Source: Apostichopus japonicus
Taxonomy: Eukaryota > Echinodermata > Holothuroidea > Aspidochirotida > Stichopodidae
DNA: 64,000 nt
Assembly (NCBI RefSeq): GCF_037975245.1
Contig: NC_092575.1
Coordinates: 15,728,310 to 15,792,309, forward strand
Direction of reading: 5' to 3'
In this document: positions 43,797-55,480 of the stretch, one piece after another
Numbering within the stretch: the first letter of the stretch is position 1
Layout: every line of letters begins with the position of its first letter
Made by a program: the position numbers and the translations under genes
The notes under the pieces: generated by a model
Databases searched by the model: none
The model's input: the letters and a program-made list of their open reading frames with translations, nothing else
What the model was told of the DNA's origin: nothing

Positions 43797-44345
43797 AACG
43801 AACCGCTTCCAGTAGAGTACCGAGTGAAGTACAAAATCAATCTTCTCACATCTAAAGCTCTACATGGCCTCGCCCCGACTACATCGGCGATCTCCTGGCA
43901 CCCTATGTTCCCAGCCGATCATTACGCTCATCATCACAGGGACTGCTTCAAGAAATGAGAACAAAGAACAAAACTGGGGACAAGGCATTTTCAGTATATA
44001 TGTGCGCCCAAGCTATGGAATACCTTGCCGAATTCAATACGTACCTGCACAAGCCTTGCCCGTTTTAAAACATTATTTTAGAATTGCCTTTGATGTTTGA
44101 ACTGTACAGTATTTTTTGTATCACCATAGCTTTAATGTTTTTTTTTCCATCCTATTATAGGTTTTATGGTGCATACCTTTCAGGCGATATATTTCTACTA
44201 TTTGCTTTTGAATGTTTCCTGTATTTTAAATGTTTCCTGTATAGTAATTGTTTCAATTCCTGTAAAGCGCTTCGAGCAGCGTTGCTGATGAACGCGCTAT
44301 ATATATACTATTTTCTTATTATTATATTTTTATTAATCCGACCCT
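43797..44345 (+). mobile_element. 5'-truncated LINE with RT C-terminus and CR1/L2-type tail
   Basis: The plus strand reads LPVEYRVKYKINLLTSKALH-GLAP, then, after a frame change, DLLAPYVPSRSLRSSSQ and AFSVYVRP-like sequence. This is the common end of CR1/L2/Rex-type reverse transcriptases. The 3' UTR holds CTGTAAAGCGCTTCGAGCAG, then GCGCTATATATATA and TTATTATTATATTTTTATTA. Frameshifts mark it as dead. Confidence 0.85.
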
Positions 44346-44924
44346 TATTTGAGTGTGCAACTACGGCCATATCCACTTTGAAGCAGTGGTGACAATACAT
44401 TTATTGACGACTTAATCCATCCCCACCTCCCTATAGAAAAACACAACAACGAGAGAATATAGATCATGCTAAAACAGGTCTTCATATATTATGAAAACTA
44501 GTCGTGTGTAAAAAAAAAATCATACCTTTTGTTACGATTACTTCATTCGCAGGGACAAATGTTTCATCGATGTTTCTCAATTTTCAAACATAACAACATT
44601 CTGGATTCGTTATCTAAATTATTATTATTACATGTCCGCTTTGTTACCAACAGTTTCTGAGAATATCTGATTGTGGCTGTTTATGTAAGTATATGTGCAA
44701 TACTCATCTACGCCGTACAGCCTACTACAACTTGGATTCACTGTCAGCTCTTTCGACCGCTACAACTGGGAAAAGTTTATTTACATCTTATCTCTTGTAG
44801 GTAGCAGATGAACCTTTCGAATGCATTTAGCAACAAAGTCTTAAACTCTTTCAATGGCAATTTCCCTTGGTTCCGTCTTGGTAGATACTAAATATTCATG
44901 TCAGTCTGACGAAATTTACATACT
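44346..44924. other. Unassigned intergenic DNA
   Basis: No gene, repeat or element recognised; ends at the composite transposon. Confidence 0.5.
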
Positions 44925-46654
44925 CAGGGGCGTATCCAGGGGGGCGCAACAGGCGCGCCCCCCCTATTGGCCGTCACCAAAAAAAAAATGTTTAGCAAAA
45001 AAAAAAAAAAAATTGATGACGACCTTTATGTGAGATGTCGGTGATCGCTCAACCCCCCCCCCCCTCCCGTATGCTTTATTTTTTGTTTGCCAAAAAAAGG
45101 TTCTGGCGAAGTTCGGCGGCATAATAGTTTTAGAAACATAGATGGTAATTGTGTTTGTATTATCACTATAAACACTAAGTTTTGTTAATCCCAAAATTTT
45201 CTTGTACGCTTCGCGCCAACCCATGGTGGCGCTACGCTTAGATAGTCAACAAGGTCATACATATCCCCCCCCCCCCCACTCGGAAGTACGGATCGCCGCC
45301 CATGCATATGACACCATTTTGCATTTCAGCCCTTCTTCGAAAGCAAAAATTGTACACCCCTCCCCTTAGACCCATCCCCCATCATTCATGCCTGACGCCC
45401 CCCTATTGGAAAATCCTGGATACGCCCCTGTTTATGTGAGATGTCGGTGATCGCTCAACCCCCCCCCCCCTTCCCGTATGCTTTATTTTTTGTTTGCCAA
45501 AAAAAGGTTCTGGCGAAGTTCGGCGGCATAATAGTTTTAGAAACATAGATGGTAATTGTGTTTGTATTATCACTATAAACACTAAGTGACATGCCAGCCA
45601 TACTAAATTGTGCATTTTGTGTCCATATTTACTGGAAATGTTGCTTATTATTAAGGTCGAAAATGGATCACATATGGCCATGGGCGGCGATCCTGGGTGG
45701 AGGGGGGATATATCCCCCCATGAAAATGGGTGGAGGGGATGTAATGCACCATATCCCCCCCCCCCCACCAAATGCCAGGGATAAGAATATTTTCATGCCT
45801 ACATTTATGCATCTTCGTTAATGTACGGCTCTTTTTTAGCTTCATTTCTCGCCTACCATAAACGCAGTGCGATCTTTTCAAATAAAGCGTCTTTATAAAG
45901 CAAAAATAGTTGACTGTAGGCTTCATTGGCCCTATAACAACAAAATGTATTATTGCGCCCACGGTATTGATATAGTACATATATGCACCCTCATAGTATT
46001 CATATAGGCCCTATAGTAGGCCTACACACGTACATGTTCCCTCGAACAGCTGAGAATCTCATGTAACCAGGGTAATGCTTAATACACGTTTCACCTGGAT
46101 GCCCTAGCAATCGGTACCTAGGAATGTAACTATGTGTAATTGTGTATTGCATGTGTATAGGCCTATAATAGCCTGCATGAGGCCATTTTCTTCATCGAAT
46201 AATATAAAAGAGCTCTCGAACATTCTAACGTTGCGCCTGAAACAAGATTGACAGGGGCAATTTTCCCAAAATAACACCCGAAATTAAAAAAAAGTATTTT
46301 GGATTATGAGATATTTCGGACATGACATCCCTATTTTAAAGTTGGGTATATGCCGCTTGGAAACCTCGGGAAGTGCCGTTTCCGGCCATTTAGAGGGTTT
46401 GTTAATCCCAAAATTTTCGTGTACGCTTCGCGCCAACCCATGGTGGCGCTACGCTTAGATAGTCAACAAGGTCATATCCCCCCCCCCCCTCAACTCCGAA
46501 GTACGGATCGCCGCCCATACATATGACACCATTTTGCATTTCAGCCCTTCTTCGAAAGCAAAAATTGTACACCCCTCCCCTTAGACCCATCCCCCAGGAC
46601 GGCGATCATTCATGCCTGACGCCCCCCTATTGGAAAATCCTGGATACGCCCCTG
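44925..46654. mobile_element. 1.73-kb composite hAT-like element
   Basis: It starts CAGGGGCGTATCCAGG and ends CCTGGATACGCCCCTG. CATACT flanks both ends (44919-44924, 46655-46660). An internal end-like CCTGGATACGCCCCTG at 45415-45430 shows that one element lies within or beside another. Segments 45028-45180 and 45431-45590 are near-identical, as are 45185-45400 and 46395-46640. The middle (45790-46320) is unrelated AT-rich filler. No transposase. Confidence 0.65.
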
Positions 46655-46691
46655 CATACTGGAACGCCTCAATGGAAGAAATGTCCAAGAC

Positions 46692-48836
46692 TATGGAACG
46701 CGGAAAGGGTCAACGTGTGGCGCCGTCCACTTAGAAATGGTCGTTCACCTAGAAACCGTTCACTTACAGATCGCCGCTCAAATGCAAGCAGCCGCCCACT
46801 TAGAAATTGCCGTTTAACGTGAGGCGCCGTCCACTCAGAGATCGTCGCTCAAATGTAACAGCCGCCCATTTTGAAATCGCCGTTGAAGTTCAGAAACCGT
46901 TCATTCAGAAATGGCCGTTGACTCAGAAATCGTCCACTTACAAATCGCCGGTCGATGCTGAGCCGCGCCTACTTAGAATTCTTCCTCCCTTTACAATGCT
47001 ATAAACGTATGAATTAAGTGGGCGCGGACTATTTACCGGCTGTGCTCCCTCCCAGTAGCGTACACCGAGCTGTTACAGTAGAACGCTGTTGTTCCCGCCT
47101 CATTCAAGTCGTCCCTGGAGAGTAATTTCGTCTCGGTACACCGAAGACCACATGCAATGAAAGTTTCCAGAATCCAAAAGAAATAAGATGGAAGAAATAT
47201 TCCACACATTGGGGGTCGAAAGTGCCGAAGAAGTTTCCTGTAACTTCGAAAGGAACCAGCAACTCATAGACAAACAGAAATAAATAATTTGGAAAGTAGT
47301 AACATCCGTCGCTAGGCCCAGTTTTTTCCATTGGTCGAAACAATTTGACCGAGATTTGACCTTCCATGTGCTCAGCATTTGTCAAAATAAAAGAAAGTGA
47401 TGACTTAACTTGTATGCCTTCAGTAACTGAGCATCAAAATTAACATATTCTTGGCAATGGTAAAAATGTGATGTGTATCATGATGACCATAGATGATCGT
47501 AACTGTTAACCCTGGTAACTACAAATGTTAACATTTAATTTTTAATTTACAATAATGAATTAATAAATTGTAACTATGAAATACTGTAGGCATAACACAA
47601 TAGTAATTCCACTAGCTGTTACAAATTTACAAAACATTGTAAACACTTAATGATCCCTTATTATGAATTAGTAAATTCAATGTTACCGAGTAACGTTTCA
47701 TGACATACCGTACGTAATAGTATATCATTAAAACAAATAAATTGTATTAACAATTCAATAATCATTTAAAGAAAATACAATTCGTATGAAATAAAAAATT
47801 GTATATAATTGCATGTTAAAAATTCTTCATGTGTGGTACTTATTAATACGACATTAATTGTTACAAATTAATAATTTATCATTATGGAGTAATAACTCAT
47901 TTTTAACAAGTAATATTTCATTAAAACATACAAGTATTTCATTACAGCAAAATTATAATTCATACTAACAAATCAATAATTTTTGGGGAAAATTACAACT
48001 GGTAATCACGAATTATTAATTAAAAATACTAATGGGCTAAATTGTACGTCGTCTCAACATGCACAAACTCCCGAAGATTGAATACGAACCGATACTGAAT
48101 GAAATGGATCAAAACAACCGAGTATGAGGGTCAAGTCTAGTATTACTATTAGGTAATGGCGCCAAGCTGAGGAATACCAGCACCGTACTCATACACTAAT
48201 CATACTAACGTTAGGTTTGTATTACGAAAGATCTATCTTTTTTTCCAGAGGCCTAAAGAAGCACGCCTCCTTTTATAACAGTTGATTCACTGCAATCAAG
48301 CAAATCTGCCGTTCTTCTGTTGTTGAAACCGATTTTCACAAATTCCTCGAGTTGTATATCATCGTTTTGATCTATTTTAATTTGTGATTGAAAATTCAAT
48401 GAACGAGTACGAGTGCGAACGGTCGATGCACCTCGACTCTGTGATTGAAAAGTTCACGCCCCACCCATGATATAAATATGCAAGTTTGGCTGTCACTCAA
48501 ATGGACGATCTCTGAGACGACGATCTCTGAGTGAACGATCTCTGAATGGACGATTTCTGAATCGTGACCATTTCTCAGTCGCGACGGTTTCTAAGTCAAC
48601 GGCCATTTCTGAATGGGCGGTTCCCGAAAAGTTGGGTGTGTTTGCGCGGCAATCTCTGATTAGACGGTCTGTGTATCAACGGCCATCTCTAAGTGGGCGC
48701 GGCGCCTCACGCTAAACGGCGATTTCAAAATGGACGGCTGCTGTATTTGAGCGGCGATCTCTAAGTGGACGGTTTCTGAGCGAACGACCATTTCTGAGTG
48801 GACGGCGCCTCGTGTTGACCCTTTCCGCGTTCCATA
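46692..48836. mobile_element. 2.15-kb TIR element with sub-repeat arms and 6-bp TSD
   Basis: Ends TATGGAACGCGGAAAGGGTC and its reverse complement are perfect, and CAAGAC is duplicated outside (46686-46691, 48837-48842). Each arm is about 300-340 bases (46692-46995, 48500-48836) and consists of a 17-18-bp degenerate sub-repeat, GCCGTCCACTTAGAAATC-like, about 14 copies on the left and more on the right in inverted orientation. The AT-rich interior (47000-48490) has two short frames (47100-47385, minus) without recognisable domains. The 6-bp duplication and TAT ends might fit the IS3EU-type superfamily, but no transposase supports it. Confidence 0.8.
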
Positions 48837-48842
48837 CAAGAC

Positions 48843-49551
48843 TGTTCGTTTAAGGCTGATTCCCCTGACAAGCAGCTTTGTGGAAGGGCGTCCTCAGTTG
48901 AGATATAATTCGACGATGCTTGACCAAGACTAAGTTTGGCATTGATACGCCCACTGCAATGTCTACAGACTCCGCGTACGTCTGTGAATATCTCACACTA
49001 ACCTTCGCATTAATACAATACATTAACACAGGAATGAATACAGACTTCGCGAACGCCTGTAAAAAAAAAAGCTCTCAGATAACACATATCTGCACAACAT
49101 ATTATGAAGAGGAACTGGTTAAGGAATTCTTGCACGTTTTAACTCTTCAAAAGATTATTAACTTGCAACTTCACCGGAAAATTTCCATCTAAATCACTAT
49201 TTTACTTTCAGAAATTTTAACTTCCTTCGCTACAGTGTAGCTTGCTAATTATATCGTCCTTGCAGCCCCCGAGACGAAGTGCCGCGATGACGTCACCGTC
49301 GCTCATCTTTCTCCACTCTTCCAAATATATAAGATTAAGTTGGCGCGAGGTTCAAAGTTCGCTTCTCCTGAATCATAGGATGAAAATCCCCGAACTAGGA
49401 ATATGGCAATGAACAAATTATGGAGTATTTATTTCATATACCCAATAGACTGCCAATTAAAAATTCTTTTCAGAATGCAAAATACATTGAGGTTTCGATG
49501 ACTTCATTGCTCTAGACTTCTGCTTGTTAACCAGAAATAGCTGTCACAATA
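48843..49551. other. Unassigned intergenic DNA
   Basis: No gene recognised. A 90-codon frame at 48920-49192 has no known motif. A CpG-containing GATGACGTCACCG (CRE-like core TGACGTCA) lies at 49286-49298. Confidence 0.4.
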
Positions 49552-50002
49552 CAGTGGCGTAGGAAGGTACTTATGAGTGGGGGGGGGGCTGAAGTCTGAT
49601 GACCGGCCTGGGGGAGGGGTCTAAGGGGAGGGAGTGTCCCCCTCCCCTTTGGTTTTTGTTTGCATTTCCAGGTGGCCTCAAATGCAATTTGGTGCCAGCA
49701 CACTTCAACACCCACTCCATTTTGTAAATAATTTTGCATTTTCACCTGGACTTAGATGCAATTTGGTGCTCCAAATGAGACTTTTTTCTCATTTGGAAAT
49801 GAAAAAGGGGTTTTTTGACTTGCGAAGCGGGGGGCGTAATGACACTTCCGCCCCACCATATTTGCCTATGGTCACAACCAATATCCTTTTGGCCAAAGCG
49901 TACAACCATGAATTCTACCCGACAGCCTTGATGCATGGGTGGGTCATCACCCGACGAGGTTTGGCGCCCCCAGCCCCCCGGCCCCCGGTTCCTATGCCCT
50001 TG
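49552..50002. mobile_element. hAT-like element, 451 bp, 8-bp TSD (one mismatch)
   Basis: Ends CAGTGGCGTAGGAAGG and CCTATGCCCTTG are inverted. The flanks are TCACAATA (49544-49551) and TCACGATA (50003-50010), 7 of 8 identical. The interior repeats CATTTCCAGGTGGCCTCAAA and similar units, and contains a block of about 97 bases (49869-49966) that recurs inverted at 53178-53272. Confidence 0.8.
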
Positions 50003-51110
50003 TCACGATATAAATGGCCCGAACCATTATTTTCATTCGCAATTACACTATGGCATGGTAAACAAATGCAGGTCAGTCTACTGTACGTTGCAATACACAC
50101 CTGTACCAAAACAATAGGGGTCTTGTACTCGAGTATCCACGATTCCCATCGTTAGATATCATGTAAAAGGATTTTGAGAGTTTGACCTCTGGTTACCTCA
50201 AATGAGATTTGACCTAACAAGCAACAGGAATTTTGTACTCAATATGGCAAATCCATATACCATGTATGAAGAGTATCCATGATTTCTACTATTATAAATC
50301 ATGATTTTAAGGTTTTCAGGCCTCGACACTGAAATATTTTTAAAAGTACTCGCTATTTGTCGACCGTGACTAAAAATCTACTCGCCAAACGCTAAGATCA
50401 CTCGCCTCTATGATTGCTGTTCAAATCTCCATAGTACAGATCTACAACATCAATACTTTCTGGGATAAATGTTAGGCACTTAGGCAGATACATGGTTCTA
50501 CGAAATTGCAAATTGGAAAATTATCTTTATGTGCAATACGAAATTTAAAAATTTTTGCCGCCAAAAGTAATTGATGAACAAAGTAAAACTGAAACATCTG
50601 CAAAATTACCTGCGAAGATATCTTGGCCTCTGTTACATTAGGAACAATCTAGTACTAGGCATATACTATACAGTAGCTAGGTGTGCGCGAGTCCTAAGCC
50701 TATACAGTACTTCACTGCTACTTTGAACCGCTATTCGTACATTTTCCCAATTATTTTATCTTGTCTTTTAGCTGCAGATTGGTGTGCGAAAATTATCGCT
50801 AATAGCCATTACGCTGCCCAAATCAAAGCGATTTTTTACGCGCTGAAAATCAAAGTTGAAAGAGCATCTATCTTCCACTCGCAACTGCTGTTGAGTGAAA
50901 CTCTTTACAACAAATCCTAGCAGCAATACCAGCAAACTTGTCTCAAAACTCCTTAAATTGTTTTATATTTTGCGAAATATTACTGATGCCCGATGCATGA
51001 AGAAATAATTTAGAAGATGTTTGGCCACTTTAAGTCATATTCTGACACGAAACATTTTGTCCGTCACGCTTTTGTGTTAACGAACCGAATTTTACTTAAA
51101 ATTCTTAAAA
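50003..51110. other. Unassigned intergenic DNA
   Basis: AT-rich, no gene recognised. Confidence 0.5.
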
Positions 51111-51420
51111 GCTTCCCTTCTTGAGATATCGTGTTTCCCCAATTTGAACCCTAGTGACCCAAAATGACCTTTGACCTCCACAGTTCTTCTACTTAATGTG
51201 GTACTCCTTCACACGAAATACGAGATTGATCCAAGCTTCCCTGCTTGAGATATCGTGTTTATAATGTTTTCACAATATGATCACTGGTGACCCAAAATGA
51301 CCTTTGACCTCCATCAAAAACAATGGGCTCTTTTCCTAATGTGGTTTTCTTACAGACGAAATATGCATTGGTCCAAGCTTCCCTTCTTGAGATATCGTGT
51401 TTAATTGCAAGGCGTAGCCC
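51111..51420. repeat. Tandem repeat, 124-142-bp units, each with a DR1 site
   Basis: Units start GCTTCCCTTCTTGAGATATC at 51111, 51235 and 51377 (last truncated). Each full unit contains GTGACCCAAAATGACCTTTG-ACCTCCA, so a reverse-strand DR1 occurs twice (51165-51177, 51298-51310). A CA-rich stretch follows at 51420-51440. Confidence 0.85.
51165..51310 (-). promoter_or_regulatory. Two DR1 sites in tandem units
   Basis: TGACCTTTGACCT at 51165-51177 and 51298-51310 is the exact reverse complement of the DR1 at 5956. The sequence around these sites is otherwise unlike the 5918 repeat. Confidence 0.4.
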
Positions 51421-52084
51421 ACACACACACACCCACACATACAAACTTGTCTGCGTAGGTTACTGGCCCGCCTACGGCAAGTAACCAAACATCACTGGGC
51501 GGATAGTAAAGAACATTCACTCCTACGACTTTCATCAATGATGCAATAGTGCTAATAATATTAATAACGACCACACTACTGTATATGGTTATTCCCCAGA
51601 GTAGACCTTCTTTGGTAGGAAAGTTGGTTGATTGACATCAGCAGAAGGTAACCACCAACAGGCTGGTTGCTAAGAAAATAAATCACTTACATTAATAGCC
51701 CGAAAGGCAGGTTAATGATCACATTTTAGCAACACTGAAGAAACATTTTAGCAACGATATTTTACCATAAAAAATGGGAAGAGTGCTATACCAGTGCGTT
51801 TAGTTAATATTTCTCTTAATGCAGCCAAACGGTGAGAGCGCGTATTCCCACAGGCACGTATGCCCAAATGAATAACCCGAATATTTGAATGTCATTATCC
51901 TTCACTGTGGTTTGTTTTGGAAACAGGTCATAGTTACAGAGTAGTATCGACCCATGTTTAGGGTAGTAGGCTAGCGACTCCATTTTGGAGTAATAGTATA
52001 TCTGCGGTTAAGGGTATTATAGCGCCACTAATTTACAGTAGCATTGTCGCCTGAAGTAGTAGTAGCGGTTAGGGTATCAACGCC
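51421..52084. other. Unassigned intergenic DNA
   Basis: No gene recognised. A GC-containing palindrome, GGTTACTGGCCCGCCTACGG-CAAGTAACC, lies at 51458-51486. Confidence 0.45.
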
Positions 52085-52092
52085 ACCGTACA

Positions 52093-52426
52093 CAGTGGCG
52101 TAGGAAGGTACTTTTGAGTTGGGGAGGGCGCTGAAGACTGATGGCCGGCCTTTGGAATTTTTTTGCATTTCCAGGTGGCCTCAGATGCAATTTGGTGCAA
52201 TATAGCACACTTCAACACCCATTCCATTTTGTAAATAATTTTGCAATTTCACCTGGCCTTAGATGCAATTTGGTGCTCCAAATGAGATTTTTTTCTCATT
52301 TGGAAATGAAAAAGGGGTTTACTGACTTGCGGAGCGGGGGGGGGGGGGGGCGGAATGATACTTCCGCCCCATATTTTTCACTGGGGGGGGGCTGGCGCCC
52401 CCAGCCCCCCGGATCCTACGCCCTTG
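52093..52426. mobile_element. hAT-like element, 334 bp, perfect 8-bp TSD
   Basis: Ends CAGTGGCGTAGGAAGG and CCTACGCCCTTG. ACCGTACA is duplicated exactly (52085-52092, 52427-52434). Same family as 49552-50002 but without the 97-base internal block. Contains a poly-G run. Confidence 0.9.
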
Positions 52427-52434
52427 ACCGTACA

Positions 52435-52918
52435 TATGGTCATATTCGAGACAAAATTCAGCGTATCCGTTGTGGGGATGGCGCACTCGATAAACCGTCG
52501 GAAGAACGGTACATATTTTTGCATACTGCTCTTTATACGGAGAGCGTTGGCAGAGCGGACCGTCGAAAATAATCCTGGTGACATGTGTTCTGGTTTTCAA
52601 CCACCCAAAACATCTGTTTACATTGTTGCTGGGAAGATGATCCCTAGTAAGCTCTGTGAAGCTCCACGGCCTGGGAAAATAATTGAAACTTGGGTGAAAG
52701 TATACTGATAAATATTAATATCACAAACAGTAGCTTGGCAAGTTACTGTTTGATGGACTTTAGATTTATGGGACGTTTTATGTAGAAAAAAAAAGACATT
52801 ACGAATGCTTGTACCGTGAGATTGCTAGAGTGAGTTCAGGATTGTTAGTATTGCAGGTATATGGGGTGTTGCTTCCCCTCCAAGAAATGACTACCGTATC
52901 TGTCGGGGTAAAGTGACG
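52435..52918. other. Unassigned intergenic DNA
   Basis: A 117-codon plus frame reaches 52708, but its first third is transposon sequence and the rest (VIFETKFSVSVVG...GKIIETWVKVY) has no known domain. No gene called. Confidence 0.4.
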
Positions 52919-53272
52919 CAGGCGCGTAGCGAGGAATTTGCCAAGGGAGGGGCGAAACCTATAGGCAAACTATATAAGCGTAGCGCCACCATACCCGAAG
53001 CGTATAAGAAAAAATTGGCCGAAAATGCCTTCCAGATCGCTGGAAATGGCACTTCCCAAGCCTTGTAAGATGCATCTAAGCATTTTTAAGCATCTCGGGT
53101 TACGGGTCGTCGCGAAATTGGTGGTTTGTGATGGGGAGGTCCTGATGTTTCTTGGGAAAATAGTTGCCGCGACCGTGTCAAACCTCGTCGGGTGATGACC
53201 CACCCATGCATCAAGGCTGTCGGGTAGAATTCATGGTTGTACGCTTTGGCCAAAAGGATATTGGTTGTGACC
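52919..53272. mobile_element. Partial hAT-like element and shared 97-base block
   Basis: The left end CAGGCGCGTAGCGAGGAATT and following 180 bases match 62413-62610. The right part (53178-53272) is the reverse complement of 49869-49966. No right terminus was identified, so this is a truncated or recombined copy. Confidence 0.6.
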
Positions 53273-54179
53273 AGTTAGCATGATGAATGCGACAAAATTG
53301 CAAGGCTTACTAAGATCAGTAAATCCTATAGGCCTATACATTTATCCGCCACTGAGAACATCATATTTCGTTTCTCGTCGAAAAATATACTACCATCAAT
53401 AGCACATAGGAAGCTAATGAAAATGGGCGGGGGGGGGGGGGGCGGTGTGTTATGGGGTCCTTCTCAAAAGAATTCTAATTTTGTTGATGCTATGTTGGCT
53501 GCACTTGGATGGGACATTGACATCTTCGACTATTTAATGTCCAAATCTACACTACATCAGGCTGTACGTATTTTAACGCTGCATCGAAATGATTTTCTTT
53601 TCACGTCCAAAACTATTGACCTTTTTGTCGAAATTGCAAGCCAAAATCTAAGCTCAGCCGTATTACGCGGTACCGTACTTGAAATGCAATATTGATCAAT
53701 TTCGGTTGCCAGCTGGCACTCCTCTCTTGTAGAAAATGACGGTTGAAGGAGGTTAGCACTGCGGTGTAGTGCATCTGTAGCCTAGTAGAAAAAGTGAGAG
53801 GACACAAACATTTACCGGAACAACCCCCTCCCCCCCCCCCCAACTTTTTCAAGTATCCCCTCCTCTGGTCATACACTTATGACCATGTCCGATCGACCAA
53901 GTTTCAAATTTGTAATATATCTAGTACTTAGTTGATCTTTGTTGATTTACCATCGCGGTCACCGATATAGTTTGGATGTAAAGAAATTGTCTACATTGAG
54001 CGGTTTCTACTTGCTAGTCCCGCGGCGGATGTTGGTCAAACCCAATACCGACTGGTTGGAGTTCTGTACAAAGTACATATACGTTCAAACAGTCTGATCA
54101 GTTTTCATGTAGCCATAAGAATCAGTGACGTATATAGGCAGTGGCTGACTGGGCACACGGGATGATTTGGGCAATGACC
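53273..54179. other. Unassigned intergenic DNA
   Basis: A plus frame (about 53450-53694) reads MLAALGWDIDIFDYLMSKST and TIDLFVEIASQNLSS. It looks more protein-like than its surroundings but follows a poly-G run and has no recognised family, so I leave it unassigned. Poly-G at 53427-53442 and poly-C at 53829-53840. Confidence 0.4.
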
Positions 54180-55480
54180 GGTGGGCCGGTGGGCTGGGGA
54201 GCCTGGTAAAAATTACAGCCCATTTTCACAGTAGTTAATAGAAATACAGACGGGCGGGTGTAGAAATATATTTTTAACTGTGGGAATCAGCTCATGAAAT
54301 CACCATGTTAGTTAGTCTGTTAGTTCGTAACAAAAGAACGTGCTTTTGGCAACCCGTCCGTGCTAATGGATTTTATTTAGGTTTTTGTTCCATTTTTTTT
54401 CAAGCATGTTGTCACAAAATGCTTGAAAAACTAAATAAAACCCATTCTCAAACATATAGGTTTGTCTCTTTTTGTTTACGTTTTTAACTTTTTTTTTCAG
54501 TTTAATCAAGTGTTGCTTCTGGAAAAATTATTTGTGGGTCTTTTTTAATGGATTATAGTAACCTACAAACTTGAGAAATATAGCACCATTTTGCATATAG
54601 GCATTCCTTAACTTCAAAAAAATCTCAACTGGGATGGGGACACCCCTCCCCTTAGACCCCTGCCCCAGGACGGCGATCACTATGCATAGTAACATATCAA
54701 TGGATAATGGGCGGATCTAGGTGAAAAAATGCCCGGGCCGGTTTTAAGAACCAGTCCACCCCTGCGTATAGGTATAAGGTAGGTTCAGAAGGGGCAGTAA
54801 GATGACGGGACTTAATTTTAATAATGATTTAATTAATAATTTTAATGTTTAGATGTTATGGTTGCCCATTAGCAACATTGGAAATAAAATAAAATAGATA
54901 GTTACAGAAGTCGATACTTCCACCTATTCATTGTAAATATTTGAAACTTTCTCAGTTGAGAAGCTTGTCTCCAATTTTAACGTTTTACATATATATGAAA
55001 AAAAAATGATATTTCATGTTTTAAGACTGTCGATGGTCTTATCTTTAAATTTCAATATTAAATGTTTTATTCCAAAATTCATAACATTTTATTTCGAAAT
55101 CTAAACAAGTTACCCCATCCCCCCGGTGGGCCGGTGGGCTGGGGAGCCTGGTAAAAATTACAGCCCATTTTCACAGTAGTTAATAGAATAAAGACGGGCA
55201 GTGTAGAAATATATTTTTAACTGTGGGAATCAGCTCATGAAATCACCATGTTAGTTAGTCTGTTAGTTCGTAACAAAAGAACGTGCTATTAGCAACCCGT
55301 CCGTGCTAATGGATTTTATTTAGGTTTTTTTTTTCTTTTGTTTTCAAGCATGTTGTCACAAAATGCTTGAAAACTCATGTTCAAAGACTGACGACGGTCT
55401 TATCTTTATCTAAATTTCAATATTAAATGTTTTATTACAAAATTCTTAACATTTTATTTCGAAATCTCAACATTTTATTT
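54180..55480. repeat. A-B / A'-B' duplicated block
   Basis: A (54180-54428) matches A' (55125-55372) at about 95 percent. B (55021-55110) matches B' (55382-55480). In the first copy, A and B are separated by about 590 bases (54430-55014) that are absent in the second. This intervening part includes a fragment of the hAT-type interior (CACCCCTCCCCTTAGACCCC at about 54640), so it may be an insertion. Confidence 0.8.

Noticed and set aside
47100-47385. Two overlapping minus-strand frames of about 92 codons inside the sub-repeat element, considered as transposase
   Set aside because: No DDE or other transposase motif, and both frames are too short.
49634-50155. 173-codon frame
   Set aside because: Most of it is hAT-like element sequence bounded by an 8-bp target duplication.
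53417-53695. A protein-like frame (MLAALGWDIDIFDYL...)
   Set aside because: It begins in a poly-G run and I recognise no family or splice partners. Kept only as a note in the region entry.
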